A stretch of 64,000 nucleotides of DNA from Salibacteraceae bacterium (GTDB lineage Bacteria > Bacteroidota > Bacteroidia > Flavobacteriales_G > Salibacteraceae), in NCBI GenBank assembly GCA_018401875.1, contig JAGYJZ010000001.1:186001-250000 (forward strand), given 5' to 3'. The stretch's first letter is position 1. Every line of letters begins with the position of its first letter. Below, one piece after another: positions 10,160-18,776 of the stretch. The notes under the pieces were generated by a model. The model searched no databases, was not told where the DNA came from, and saw nothing but the letters and a program-made list of their open reading frames with translations. The position numbers were made by a program, and so were the translations under genes.

Positions 10160-13100
10160 ACCCTCCACAATTCTTATTTCTTCCTCAGTCAACTCGTAAA
10201 GTTGGTAAACCAATTGGTCGATTTGAGATTCTAATTCCGTTGTGTCTGTTTTCTCATTTAGTTTCTTATGCTCCATTACTTTTATTACCAAATCTGAAAT
10301 TTCATTTTCAATATCTTGGTTAACAGAAGCTGGTAACGGGAATGGATTTAAGTAATTCGTTTTAAATGTTCTTGCATCACCTTGTAGCGTGTCGCCTGTA
10401 GTTTTCAAAAACCACCACAGAAGTTTTGAATTGGCAATTGCCAATAGATACTCGTAACTTTCTTTTGTATCTTCTTTTTTTACCCAACTGTATGCTTTAG
10501 TCGTATGATAAAGTTTCTCGTGATTTAAGGTAACATTGGGGTGATTAGCACAAATTTCCATAGAGGAAAGTTTTGGTTGCTCAAACTTATTCAGGTTTTT
10601 GGGATAGATATAAGTGTGCCAATGTTGCATTTTACTTGCTTTGCCACTTTCACGGGCTTTAAATATTTCTTGGTGTTCGTTAACGTAACAATATGTTTTG
10701 GGGAAACGTGTTTTTAAATCTTCAATTGAAACTACTTCTGCATTACCATTTATAATCTCATAAGGAAAGAAAACATATCTATTTGTTGTTAAATAGCTGT
10801 ATCGCTGAACATCCTTCCCCATTAAAAAAGGTTTGAATAAATCTTTTTCAACGTGATACTCTTTGCCACTTATCGGAACTTTTAATTTAAAGTCACTCTC
10901 ATCAATACATTCTAAAACAAACAAATTATCTCTACTCGTCTGTAAGCCAACAAATATCCCTTCAAATGCATCAGAGAAGAGTTTAGAATTTGAATAAATC
11001 TTTTCGAAAACATCAAAGCCAATTTTATCATCAAACAAAACCCATTGATTGCTTCCGTAAAGCTTAGAGGCCTTATCAATCATTTCATAGGTGATAAATG
11101 TGTATTTACTGTTATCAAGCATCAAATTTTTGAAATCTGATTTAAAAGGGAAGCGTTGAAAATAAAAACCTTGACTTGATTTTTTGCTGAACTGGGCTAC
11201 ACAAGTATATGTATCAGCATCTTCAAAAATCATATTTGCTCCAAAATGTGCGATTTCGTCAATGTATTGTCCTTGCTTTAAATAATTTCTGAATACTTCT
11301 GAACTGGCAGCATTAAAGAATTTATGAGGAAAGATATAAGCGTTATTACTCTTAACACTTGAAATGTTTACCGCTAATTCAAAAAAAATATTTGCCAAAT
11401 CATAAGCTGCTTTAGCATTTTGATATTGACTTTCATAATGAAGTTTTTGAATAGGTTGTGATGCTTGTATTTCTTGAACTCGCATATATGGCGGATTTCC
11501 AATCACCACATCAAAGCCCACAAAATCGCCATCATCATTTAGCACTTCGGGAAATTCAAAACGCCATTCAAAAGCATTTTCAAATATTTTGTTCGCTTTT
11601 ATTTCTTCTATTTCGGTTTCTATCTTTTTGCTTTCTTCTGTGAGTTGCGATACTTTTTTGTTCCAAGCCGCTTTTTCCTTTTTGCCCATTTCAAAAAGTT
11701 GTGTCTGCTTGGTCATTGCAAACAAGTCGCCTGAGATTTTGCGCAGTTTCTTTACTTTGGGGTCGTTCAAAGAAATTTCGCTTCTGAAATCCGATTTAAT
11801 ATCGGCAATCAGTTTTTCCATTTCTCTTTTTTGTTCCTTGCTTTCAGCGTTTCGGTAGGTGTCAACTGCTATTCGATAGCTGTCAATTGACCACTTACTT
11901 TTTTTGAGTGCTTGGCTCAAATCAGCATCAATGGCAAAACGACTAACTAATGAGTTTCCGCATTTTATATTGATGTCAATATTTGGAAGTGTTTCTAAAG
12001 CCCCCTCCCGGCCTCCCCCAAAAGGGGAGGAGTCGCCATCCCACTTGTAATAAGCGTTTTTCAATAGCTCAATCCACAAACGCAAACGGCAAATCTTTAC
12101 CGAGTTTGGGTTGATGTCCACACCAAAAAGGCAATTTTCAATAATCGTTTGCTTTTCGTGAAATAGGGTTTCTTGTATTCGCTGACTTTCTTTGTTGGTA
12201 GGGTTGTAGTCGAATAGTTCGCCTTCTTCGTCTGTTACAATGAGTTCATCATTTACCACTTCCACTTCGTATCGATGTAATGATTTACCTTCTCTATCTT
12301 CCAGAATCTTTAAATCATTTTTTACCGCAATCATTTCATTGAGTGCCGAAACTAAAAAATGCCCTGATCCCACAGCAGGGTCACATATTTTTATAGAATT
12401 GATAATTTCATTCGCTTTTTTTCTTGATATTTTTTGAGGAATCAACTCATAAATATCATCAATCACATTAATCTTAAAATCATTAAAATCATGGTTCAGA
12501 CAATGTTCGTTAAATTTCTGAACTACCGATTTGCGAATAGTTTCACGGCACATATACATGGTGATGAAACCTGGCGTAAAAAATGAACCGTCTTTGTAGC
12601 CGTTTATTTTCTCGAAGATTAAGCCGAGAACCGAAGCATTAATAAGTGATTTATTATCTTCTTGAATTTCTTCTGAACCTTCGCTGGTAAAGTCGTAAGC
12701 GTTTAAGAAATCAAATAAATATTCAAGAGTGCTTAAATTTCCTGTGCGTTTTTTGCCTTGGTCGTTTTTGAGAACGGTTGATGAAATAACTGGAATAGTT
12801 TTGTCATCTTTTAAATTGCTAATGAATAAAGTAACCTGCTCCATTTCCGTTGGCTCAAATAGCGAACTATTTAAGTAAGGCACTTTTTCAAATGCTTTTT
12901 TTACATCTTGGTTTCTATCGTCATATTTACGAGCCAACACCTGAAAAAACAAGCTGTTTAGGTCGTCATAGTTTTTGATTTTATCTAAACTTAAAAACGA
13001 ATACGATTTGTCGCCCTTGTGATACGTGATCAATTGAGCTTCCAACAATTTGAGAAACAAAATTCTGTTTATCCAAGTAATGCTCAATTCAAGACCTACA

Positions 13101-14053
13101 TTGAATAAGCGTTCTTGTTGCGTGTTTCCAAATTGGCTTGGTCGGTCTAATCGGTTAAGTTTGTCTAGGCTGTCAAGCTGAATGATTGCATCTTCAAGAA
13201 TACTTCCCGAATTTCTTTCCCCTTCTTTGCTTCGTTGAATGAGTTTTTTGCTTCCTTCTTTGGTTTCTGTCAAACCAATGATGTGTAATAACTCACTGTA
13301 AAATCGTTTATCAAGGCTGTTGCTATCGTTGGTGAACGGTAGTTTTAAAAGATGCTCTGGTGATAAAAGTTTGAACAAAGAAATTAGGGAATTGTCGTCC
13401 GCCTTGTCAGTATTGCGAAGTGGCTTTTGATAATCTTGAATATTAAAATAAGTAAATTCAATTTCTCCAGTGATATCTGCGATAAATGGCTCTGCGATTT
13501 GTTTGTAGAAAAAATCGGTTTTCGTATCCGCTAAACGGCCACCTTCAAACTCTGTGAATTGCTTCACAAGGTTTTTGTTTTGGGCAAAAAGTCTATCGAA
13601 AAGGGTAGCGTCAAATAGGAACCATTCGTTAATGTTGGTCGCTACTAAGTATTTTACTTCAAGGTTTTTGTGCGTTATTCTCTCTCTTAGGTAATATAAA
13701 ACCAATTCCTGAAACGCTTTTACGTTCAGTTTTTTGGCAGTAATCATTTCCGATTTGTTCGTAGGCTTTTTCGCTTCGATAATTACGCCAACTGACGAGT
13801 TTGCATTTTGTCCGTTGTGAATCACGAGGTCATTTCGACCTTTGGTATTGATGAAATGATGTTGTTTATAGTAAGTATCTTTTAAAAAGTCGGAAACCAA
13901 ATTTTTATGAAACTCCTCGCTTTCAGTCTCATTTGTCCTGTCGAGTAGCTGAATAAGATTAGTCTTAAAACCTTCAATTTCAGTCCTGTTCGGCTTTACT
14001 TTTAAAAAGGCTTTGTTGAGTGCCTTTCTTGGTTTCATTCTGTTTATCTCCAT
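10154..14053 (-). CDS. Type IIG restriction-modification protein (Eco57I-like, fused nuclease-methyltransferase)
   Basis: A 1299-residue single-chain restriction-modification enzyme. Near the N-terminus a PD-(D/E)xK-type nuclease core is visible: Asp75 in GRNDLVIHNG and Glu93/Lys95 in VGVIIEAKKP. A long helical linker leads to the N6-adenine methyltransferase domain, with motif I DPAVGSGHFL at about residue 557 and catalytic motif IV NPPYMRV at about 854. The C-terminal 350 or so residues are the target-recognition region. It resembles BREX PglX proteins in the methylase part, but no brx genes are present and the nuclease core argues for type IIG. All key motifs are intact. A GC-rich palindrome has been inserted in frame near residue 680 and an AT-rich element near residue 525, both apparently tolerated. 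It is the only intact gene of the island. Confidence 0.88.
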   Translation of the reverse strand: MEINRMKPRKALNKAFLKVKPNRTEIEGFKTNLIQLLDRTNETESEEFHKNLVSDFLKDTYYKQHHFINTKGRNDLVIHNGQNANSSVGVIIEAKKPTNKSEMITAKKLNVKAFQELVLYYLRERITHKNLEVKYLVATNINEWFLFDATLFDRLFAQNKNLVKQFTEFEGGRLADTKTDFFYKQIAEPFIADITGEIEFTYFNIQDYQKPLRNTDKADDNSLISLFKLLSPEHLLKLPFTNDSNSLDKRFYSELLHIIGLTETKEGSKKLIQRSKEGERNSGSILEDAIIQLDSLDKLNRLDRPSQFGNTQQERLFNVGLELSITWINRILFLKLLEAQLITYHKGDKSYSFLSLDKIKNYDDLNSLFFQVLARKYDDRNQDVKKAFEKVPYLNSSLFEPTEMEQVTLFISNLKDDKTIPVISSTVLKNDQGKKRTGNLSTLEYLFDFLNAYDFTSEGSEEIQEDNKSLINASVLGLIFEKINGYKDGSFFTPGFITMYMCRETIRKSVVQKFNEHCLNHDFNDFKINVIDDIYELIPQKISRKKANEIINSIKICDPAVGSGHFLVSALNEMIAVKNDLKILEDREGKSLHRYEVEVVNDELIVTDEEGELFDYNPTNKESQRIQETLFHEKQTIIENCLFGVDINPNSVKICRLRLWIELLKNAYYKWDGDSSPFGGGREGALETLPNIDINIKCGNSLVSRFAIDADLSQALKKSKWSIDSYRIAVDTYRNAESKEQKREMEKLIADIKSDFRSEISLNDPKVKKLRKISGDLFAMTKQTQLFEMGKKEKAAWNKKVSQLTEESKKIETEIEEIKANKIFENAFEWRFEFPEVLNDDGDFVGFDVVIGNPPYMRVQEIQASQPIQKLHYESQYQNAKAAYDLANIFFELAVNISSVKSNNAYIFPHKFFNAASSEVFRNYLKQGQYIDEIAHFGANMIFEDADTYTCVAQFSKKSSQGFYFQRFPFKSDFKNLMLDNSKYTFITYEMIDKASKLYGSNQWVLFDDKIGFDVFEKIYSNSKLFSDAFEGIFVGLQTSRDNLFVLECIDESDFKLKVPISGKEYHVEKDLFKPFLMGKDVQRYSYLTTNRYVFFPYEIINGNAEVVSIEDLKTRFPKTYCYVNEHQEIFKARESGKASKMQHWHTYIYPKNLNKFEQPKLSSMEICANHPNVTLNHEKLYHTTKAYSWVKKEDTKESYEYLLAIANSKLLWWFLKTTGDTLQGDARTFKTNYLNPFPLPASVNQDIENEISDLVIKVMEHKKLNEKTDTTELESQIDQLVYQLYELTEEEIRIVEGV
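12001..12033. repeat. GC-rich palindromic insertion within the methylase gene
   Basis: CCTCCCC (12012-12018) and GGGGAGG (12024-12030) form a hairpin preceded by CCCCCTCCCGG, in a strongly AT-rich gene. It is translated as SSPFGGGREGAL in the linker between methylase motifs. The abrupt change of base composition and the intact frame suggest insertion of a short mobile palindrome. Confidence 0.6.
12451..12501. repeat. Element terminus inside the methylase gene
   Basis: The stretch ends with AATCATGGTTCAGAC (12487-12501), the same terminus as the 99-bp elements, preceded by ATCATT/AATCTT-rich text. It is read as CLNHDFNDFKINVIDD in the protein. It looks like a truncated copy captured in frame, just before methylase motif I. 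Confidence 0.55.
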
Positions 14054-14316
14054 TTACTCTATGTCTTTCTTTTTTGTCGGTTAATTTACCTTTTTCTGTT
14101 CGTTATTCCGTCCGATCGTTGGCAAAAACCAAATGTGCTGTTTGTGCGGTTGGCTTTTTCAGCGCAGCATACAACTCGTTTTCACACGAATAAACTTAAT
14201 ATTTACCGGAAACATATTCCCAAAAAAGGTTTTTCTCCAATTCCTCACCACACAATATTAGGCTAATCTCTTCGGCTATACTAGGTTAATGGTGTTTTAA
14301 AGTGCTAGGGTGGCAA
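14054..14316. other. 263-bp spacer at the right edge of the restriction island
   Basis: No credible gene. On the plus strand GTTGGC occurs twice as a direct repeat flanking an AAACCAAATGTGCTG stretch (about 14119-14153), followed by CAGCGCAGCATACAACTCG. The text has the flavour of a dispersed Bacteroidota intergenic repeat, which cannot be confirmed without a search. It may mark the island boundary. Confidence 0.35.
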
Positions 14317-14976
14317 TCAATTCCCATTCAGTCTTAAAACCCCTCGTGTAATGGAGTACTGCGCCACCAAATAGGTGATCATGATGAGTGAACTCGCACA
14401 GGCGTATGGCGCATAGAACTTGTTGAACGCCAAAAGACTGTCAGAAGCTACAAAAGCAATCGCGCCTAGCAAGATGAGCAGATTAGCATTGCTCTTCCAA
14501 ACCAAAGTACCACGAATGGCTGTAACCAGCATGATGGAAATCACTGTACCGTAAACAATTACTGGAATTTTATGCTCACCCAAATATGGAATGATCACAC
14601 TCAGGAAACTGCCCAAGTAAAGTGCAACGAGTAATGCTCCAATGGCAAACACGCCCTTTTTCATCGGCTTGGATGCATCTTGCTTGAAGAATAACACAAT
14701 GTAAAACACATGTGAGATCAGAAATGAAACCAATCCTAAAATGAAGAAGAGTTCTGCAAGCTCAGTGAAAATCAACAGCACATCTCCTATCCATGAAAAG
14801 GACAAGGCGCTGAGTAAGCCTTTTTTGGTGTTGAACGTGGGCGCTGAAAACACGGCCATCATCAAGCAGGGCAGGAGCAAGGGCTTGCTGAAAACGGCAA
14901 GGTGATCGTAGCCAAATAATAGCAGGAAAATGTGAATGCTACTGATTGCCAGAAACAGTTTGAGGTAGTTTTTCAT
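14317..14976 (-). CDS. YhhN/TMEM86-family lysoplasmalogenase-like membrane protein
   Basis: An integral membrane protein with about eight hydrophobic helices. Family features include FSKPLLLPCLMM, SFSWIGDVLL (conserved Gly-Asp) and VASDSLLAFNKF (conserved Ser-Asp). In animals TMEM86 and in bacteria YhhN relatives hydrolyse the vinyl-ether bond of lysoplasmalogens. I chose the ATG at 14976 (219 residues); one four codons upstream at 14988 is also possible. Both starts lie inside the 3' end of the fatty acid hydroxylase-like gene, so translation is probably coupled. The enzyme activity is inferred from the family. Confidence 0.82.
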   Translation of the reverse strand: MKNYLKLFLAISSIHIFLLLFGYDHLAVFSKPLLLPCLMMAVFSAPTFNTKKGLLSALSFSWIGDVLLIFTELAELFFILGLVSFLISHVFYIVLFFKQDASKPMKKGVFAIGALLVALYLGSFLSVIIPYLGEHKIPVIVYGTVISIMLVTAIRGTLVWKSNANLLILLGAIAFVASDSLLAFNKFYAPYACASSLIMITYLVAQYSITRGVLRLNGN

Positions 14977-16219
14977 GCTTGAATTCAAACTGGGTAAAGT
15001 AAAACGACATCAACCAAGAGAGCGTGAGGTAAATAATCACCATCTGAGTTCCAAAGAGAATTAACTCATCCATTTGAAACCAACCCTGCATGATATAAAT
15101 CAAAATCATTCCAAATACGAATCGAATGGTTTCAAATACCCAAGCGTATTGATTCTTATCCATCAGGTCGGTGTAGCTGAAAATACTGACGAAAATGAAT
15201 AGACCGTAGAGGTAGATGTTGGGTGCGCCAATACTGGCTAGGTTTCCAAAGAAATAAGACATCAACAGCAATGTGGCGAGCATCTGCACTGTTGACCAAG
15301 CTACCAAACTGTTTGTGTTTTGGGTGTTGTATTTCTCAAAGTTGTAGACATCTTCAATTTTAGAAACAGGATATTTCTCATCCAATCCTTCGGGTCGCCA
15401 GCCGGTGGGCATGAACCAAATTTTCAACTTGTCGCTCCATTGTTCTGCGCGCCAAGCGTCTTTTAACAACAGCCAAAAGTGTTGGAAATTGATCTTGAAC
15501 GGATTCCACGTTCTTGCTGGTCGAGAAATGCCATAAACGGGCGGCACATCTGGCAATTCTTCTTGAAAAGTGCCAAAGAGCTTATCCCAAACGATGAAAA
15601 TCTGAGACAGGTTTTTGTCCATGTACTCCTTATTTACAGCATGGTGCACGCGATGATGTGAGGGAGTTACAAGAATGTGTTCAAGAAAACTGAGCTTGCC
15701 AATGTAGCGCGTGTGGTACCAGAACTGCAGAAACAAGTGGATCGGAAGTATAATCGCAATCACCTTTGCAGGAACACCCAAAACGGCAGCTGGAAGCAAC
15801 AAAAAGGTAAATACTGCAAAAACCTCAGAAATGGATTGGCGCAGAGCGCAGGCCAGGTTAAACTCTTCGCTGCTATGGTGAATGACATGCCTGTTCCAAA
15901 ACAGATTGATGTGATGCGACCACCGATGCGCCCAATAACCGTAAAAATCGATGACGATAAATCCAATGATATAGGCCATTACTCCAACATCCAAAGTAAT
16001 AAGAGCGAATTGGCGTTCCATCCAATCGTAGGAAATGATCAGAATACTCAATCCTAATACACTTTTGGTTACGTTGGTCATTCCAGAACTGATGCTCGAA
16101 ACACTGTCGATGATCGGAACGTAATCTTGCTTTTTAATGATACCATACAATTTCTCAATGATGATCAGCACCAAGAAGATGGGCATGGCAATGAGCAATA
16201 TTTGGCCGTAGGTTTCCAT
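14939..16219 (-). CDS. Sterol desaturase/fatty acid hydroxylase family protein, alkylglycerol monooxygenase-like
   Basis: A membrane-bound di-iron oxygenase of 426 residues. The histidine clusters are HRWSHH (His98-103), HVIHH (His111-115) and a third at HHRVHH (His188-193), separated by transmembrane helices. The C-terminus carries an extra set of about four helices. The length and pattern match the TMEM195/alkylglycerol monooxygenase branch, which cleaves the ether bond of glyceryl ethers, better than short sterol desaturases. The overlapping downstream lysoplasmalogenase-like gene supports an ether-lipid role. The substrate is inferred; some members are involved in other hydroxylations. 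Confidence 0.85.
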   Translation of the reverse strand: METYGQILLIAMPIFLVLIIIEKLYGIIKKQDYVPIIDSVSSISSGMTNVTKSVLGLSILIISYDWMERQFALITLDVGVMAYIIGFIVIDFYGYWAHRWSHHINLFWNRHVIHHSSEEFNLACALRQSISEVFAVFTFLLLPAAVLGVPAKVIAIILPIHLFLQFWYHTRYIGKLSFLEHILVTPSHHRVHHAVNKEYMDKNLSQIFIVWDKLFGTFQEELPDVPPVYGISRPARTWNPFKINFQHFWLLLKDAWRAEQWSDKLKIWFMPTGWRPEGLDEKYPVSKIEDVYNFEKYNTQNTNSLVAWSTVQMLATLLLMSYFFGNLASIGAPNIYLYGLFIFVSIFSYTDLMDKNQYAWVFETIRFVFGMILIYIMQGWFQMDELILFGTQMVIIYLTLSWLMSFYFTQFEFKHEKLPQTVSGNQ

Positions 16220-16399
16220 GGTGAATCATTCAATCATTTTTCATGAGATTAAACCTACAGATAAAAAATAATAGAAAAGTGACGGTTGCGGAGACTTTTG
16301 GAAAAGTTTATTCGTTATAACGCGAAATGCAGCGAACAATGTCGTGCTTAAGTTCATTTGTCCGATTATGCTTGAAGCGGTGAATATGAGATAAAAAGA

Positions 16400-17410
16400 T
16401 TATGTGTTTTGTGCTTTGGGATGCTCTACTGTGAATGGTTTGACATGGAATGCACTATTTCCAGTCCATCGCGCTTCTCTCCATTGCGCTTGTTGCTGCT
16501 CTGAAAGAAATGTCCACGCTACGATGCGTGTAGACTTATTTCCTGTGCCCATCGGTGTGGTTTTTACTTGAGTAGCATTGAAATTGTCGAGCAAGGTATA
16601 AATGGCTTTCAAATTCGATTGCTTCGATACGAGGGTGGAGAACCAGTAGAAATTCTTAGAGAATTTCACGCTTTCTCTGATCATGTTTTTGATGAACAAC
16701 GGTTCTCCGCCTTCACAAATCAATTCACTGCTGATGCCTGCAAAATTCAGGTCTGGGTTTTCAATGCGCTTGCCGGTGAGGTTTTTCACTTTTCTGCGGC
16801 TTCCGCTCAAGGCCTCTTCTTCAGAAGCGTGGAAAGGTGGATTGCATATAGCCACATCGATTTTATCTTCTTTGCCGATCACTCCGAAAAACACATCGCG
16901 TTTTGAACCTTGAAGCTTGACTTCAACTTTATCTTTCAACGAAGGATTCGCTTTCACGATTTTTATAGCCGATTCAATGGATTTTTCGTCAATGTCTGAG
17001 GCAATAAAATTCCATCCGTATTCTGTAACTCCAATGATGGGGTATATGCAGCTGGCGCCCATCCCAATGTCGAAACAGGTAATCATTTCGCCCTTAGGAA
17101 TGTCTCCATATTCGCCCAATAAATCAGCGATGTAGTGAATATAATCTGCTCTACCAGGAATAGCTGGACATAAGTTCTCTTCCGGAAAATCCCAATGCTT
17201 GATTCCGTAATAATGCTCGAGTAGAGCAGTATTCAAAATGCGCACGGCATCAGGATTAGAAAAATCAACGGAGTCATCGCCATACTTGTTGGGCTTGACA
17301 TGTTCGGCCAGCTCTGGCTTTGCTTCAATGAGCGCCTTGAGGTCGTAGCGTTCTCGGTTCTTATTGCGTTCGTGCAGTCTTGTTTTTACTTCTTTCTTCT
17401 TTTGAGCCAT
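16400..17410 (-). CDS. rlmF: 23S rRNA (adenine-1618-N6)-methyltransferase
   Basis: Methylates A1618 of 23S rRNA with S-adenosylmethionine. The 336-residue protein has the family start (LHERNKNRERYDLKAL), the block YGIKHWDFPEENLCPAIPGR, a SAM-binding stretch FDIGMGASCIYPI and the catalytic NPPFH motif at about residue 188 of the type seen in N6-adenine methylases. SGSRRKVKNLTG is also characteristic. It starts about 60 bp from the next gene upstream (stop 17475) on the same strand. High confidence by family pattern. Confidence 0.94.
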   Translation of the reverse strand: MAQKKKEVKTRLHERNKNRERYDLKALIEAKPELAEHVKPNKYGDDSVDFSNPDAVRILNTALLEHYYGIKHWDFPEENLCPAIPGRADYIHYIADLLGEYGDIPKGEMITCFDIGMGASCIYPIIGVTEYGWNFIASDIDEKSIESAIKIVKANPSLKDKVEVKLQGSKRDVFFGVIGKEDKIDVAICNPPFHASEEEALSGSRRKVKNLTGKRIENPDLNFAGISSELICEGGEPLFIKNMIRESVKFSKNFYWFSTLVSKQSNLKAIYTLLDNFNATQVKTTPMGTGNKSTRIVAWTFLSEQQQAQWREARWTGNSAFHVKPFTVEHPKAQNT

Positions 17411-17474
17411 GATGGAGAGCTAATTCGGAGCGGAAAATTTTGGAGCCGCAAGCTAAGCATCTTTATCGCATGTG

Positions 17475-18113
17475 TCATGCATAATGCTTGTGTGACCCAT
17501 CGCAGTTGGGCATTCTCTTCGAGTGTCCGCAAATGCAGTCGTGCAAGCCCTTGTTATTTAGTATGCGTGGAATGCATTTTTCGATGCGCGAAACTTTGGT
17601 GCTCGACTGTTTAGGTTGTGAAAAGTGCAACAAGTAACCGCGCTGCCTGCCCGGAGTTAAGGCATCATAGGCTTTTTTAAGACGCGGATTTTCCTTCAAA
17701 ATGAGCGTTAGCTCCTCAGGAACCTCGAATTGATCAGTGGTTTTCTGTGGCACTTTCAGTCCGCTGCGTTCTACCTCAACGGCCTCGAAAATGTAGGCTT
17801 TGATCAGCGCTTCTTGGTCGTGGATTTCATTTACGTTGGTAAAACGAATTTGCCTGCCCGACTGCACGTTTTCGGTTTGTTGCACCAAAACCCCTTCACT
17901 GTCTTTGAGCAGTGCACCTTTAAAAAATGAAATTGCAACGTAGCCTTTAAAGCCATGAATCATTAATACGTTGCCATTTTGAAAGGTGTAGCACGGAATG
18001 CGCCACCTGTAATCTTCGGTCAATCCACAATCGAGAATGATTTTTCGCAAAGCGATCAGCTCTTCATGCCAGTCTGTGCTTTCCGCGAAGAATTTTTCAA
18101 TGGCTGGATTCAT
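17475..18113 (-). CDS. DUF1801/YdeI-like protein with C-terminal CDGSH iron-sulfur motif
   Basis: A 212-residue protein. Residues 1-110 match the DUF1801 fold (EKFFAESTDWHEELIALRKII, RIPCYTFQNGNVLMIHGFKGYVAISF). The middle contains the YdeI/OmpD-associated block (FEVPEELTLILKENPRLKKA, LTPGRQRGYLLHF). The last 20 residues hold CICGHSKRMPNCDGSH, which fits the CDGSH consensus C-x-C-x2-S-x3-P-x-C-D-G-S-H exactly, with Cys193, Cys195, Cys204 and His208 as predicted [2Fe-2S] ligands. The function of YdeI-type proteins is poorly defined. The added iron-sulfur motif suggests redox or iron sensing, by inference. Probably in a run with rlmF downstream. Confidence 0.8.
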   Translation of the reverse strand: MNPAIEKFFAESTDWHEELIALRKIILDCGLTEDYRWRIPCYTFQNGNVLMIHGFKGYVAISFFKGALLKDSEGVLVQQTENVQSGRQIRFTNVNEIHDQEALIKAYIFEAVEVERSGLKVPQKTTDQFEVPEELTLILKENPRLKKAYDALTPGRQRGYLLHFSQPKQSSTKVSRIEKCIPRILNNKGLHDCICGHSKRMPNCDGSHKHYA

Positions 18114-18147
18114 TGATTCAATGATAAAAATTGTTTCTACGGAAAAA

Positions 18148-18768
18148 TTACTTTTTCACAAAAACGACAAGCCTTTCGTCAGAATATTCTAATTCTAGAT
18201 CGTATGTTTTGGCAATGTAGAGCATCGTTTTTTCGGTGTAAATGAATACATGCGTTGGATCGTTTCGATAGTACCAATGCGCGAAATCGATATTTTGTCT
18301 ATATAAATGGGTCATGATCAACAGTCGTCCTCCAGGCTTCAAAATATCTAAAAGCTTTTTTAATTCACCTTTTGGATCATGGAAGTGTTCAAACACTTCG
18401 CAGCTAAAAATGTAGTTGCAGCGTTGGTTGAGGTAATCGTGAGAAGGGTAGAAGAAGGGATCGAAAAGCTGAATGGAATAGCCATGTTTCTGAAGCATGG
18501 TCGATATCACAGGTCCTTTGCCGCAGCCGTAATCCAGTCCAACATGCTGATGTGTGTACTTTTCTAGAATGTATTGGGTGATGGGCGATGTAAATTGTTG
18601 GTAGCCCGAATCGTGAACATCGTTGTTGTGTTCTTCATAACGCGCGCGCTCTTGCGCTTCGTTGAGGTAGAATTTTTTGTCTTTTACAAGGGCTTTGCAG
18701 CTGTCGCAAATGAAGTAAAATTCATCTTTTCGATGTGTTAATGGTGTATCGCAAAGGGCGCAAAGCAT
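18148..18768 (-). CDS. Zinc-ribbon class I SAM-dependent methyltransferase
   Basis: A 206-residue protein with an N-terminal Cys4 zinc-ribbon (CALC at residues 3-6 and CDSC at 21-24) followed by a Methyltransf_23-type Rossmann domain. VGLDYGCGKGP is motif I, FSCEVFEHFHDP the region that often contacts substrate, and LKPGGRLLIMTHLY the motif III strand. The substrate cannot be told. Similar proteins are widespread in Bacteroidota and Gammaproteobacteria. It starts 9 bp after the MscS-like gene ends, suggesting co-transcription. Confidence 0.82.
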   Translation of the reverse strand: MLCALCDTPLTHRKDEFYFICDSCKALVKDKKFYLNEAQERARYEEHNNDVHDSGYQQFTSPITQYILEKYTHQHVGLDYGCGKGPVISTMLQKHGYSIQLFDPFFYPSHDYLNQRCNYIFSCEVFEHFHDPKGELKKLLDILKPGGRLLIMTHLYRQNIDFAHWYYRNDPTHVFIYTEKTMLYIAKTYDLELEYSDERLVVFVKK

Positions 18769-18776
18769 TTGTTATT

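Noticed and set aside
10154-14053. BREX PglX assignment for the large methylase
   Set aside because: No brxA, brxB, brxC, pglZ or brxL neighbours, and an N-terminal PD-(D/E)xK core fits type IIG.
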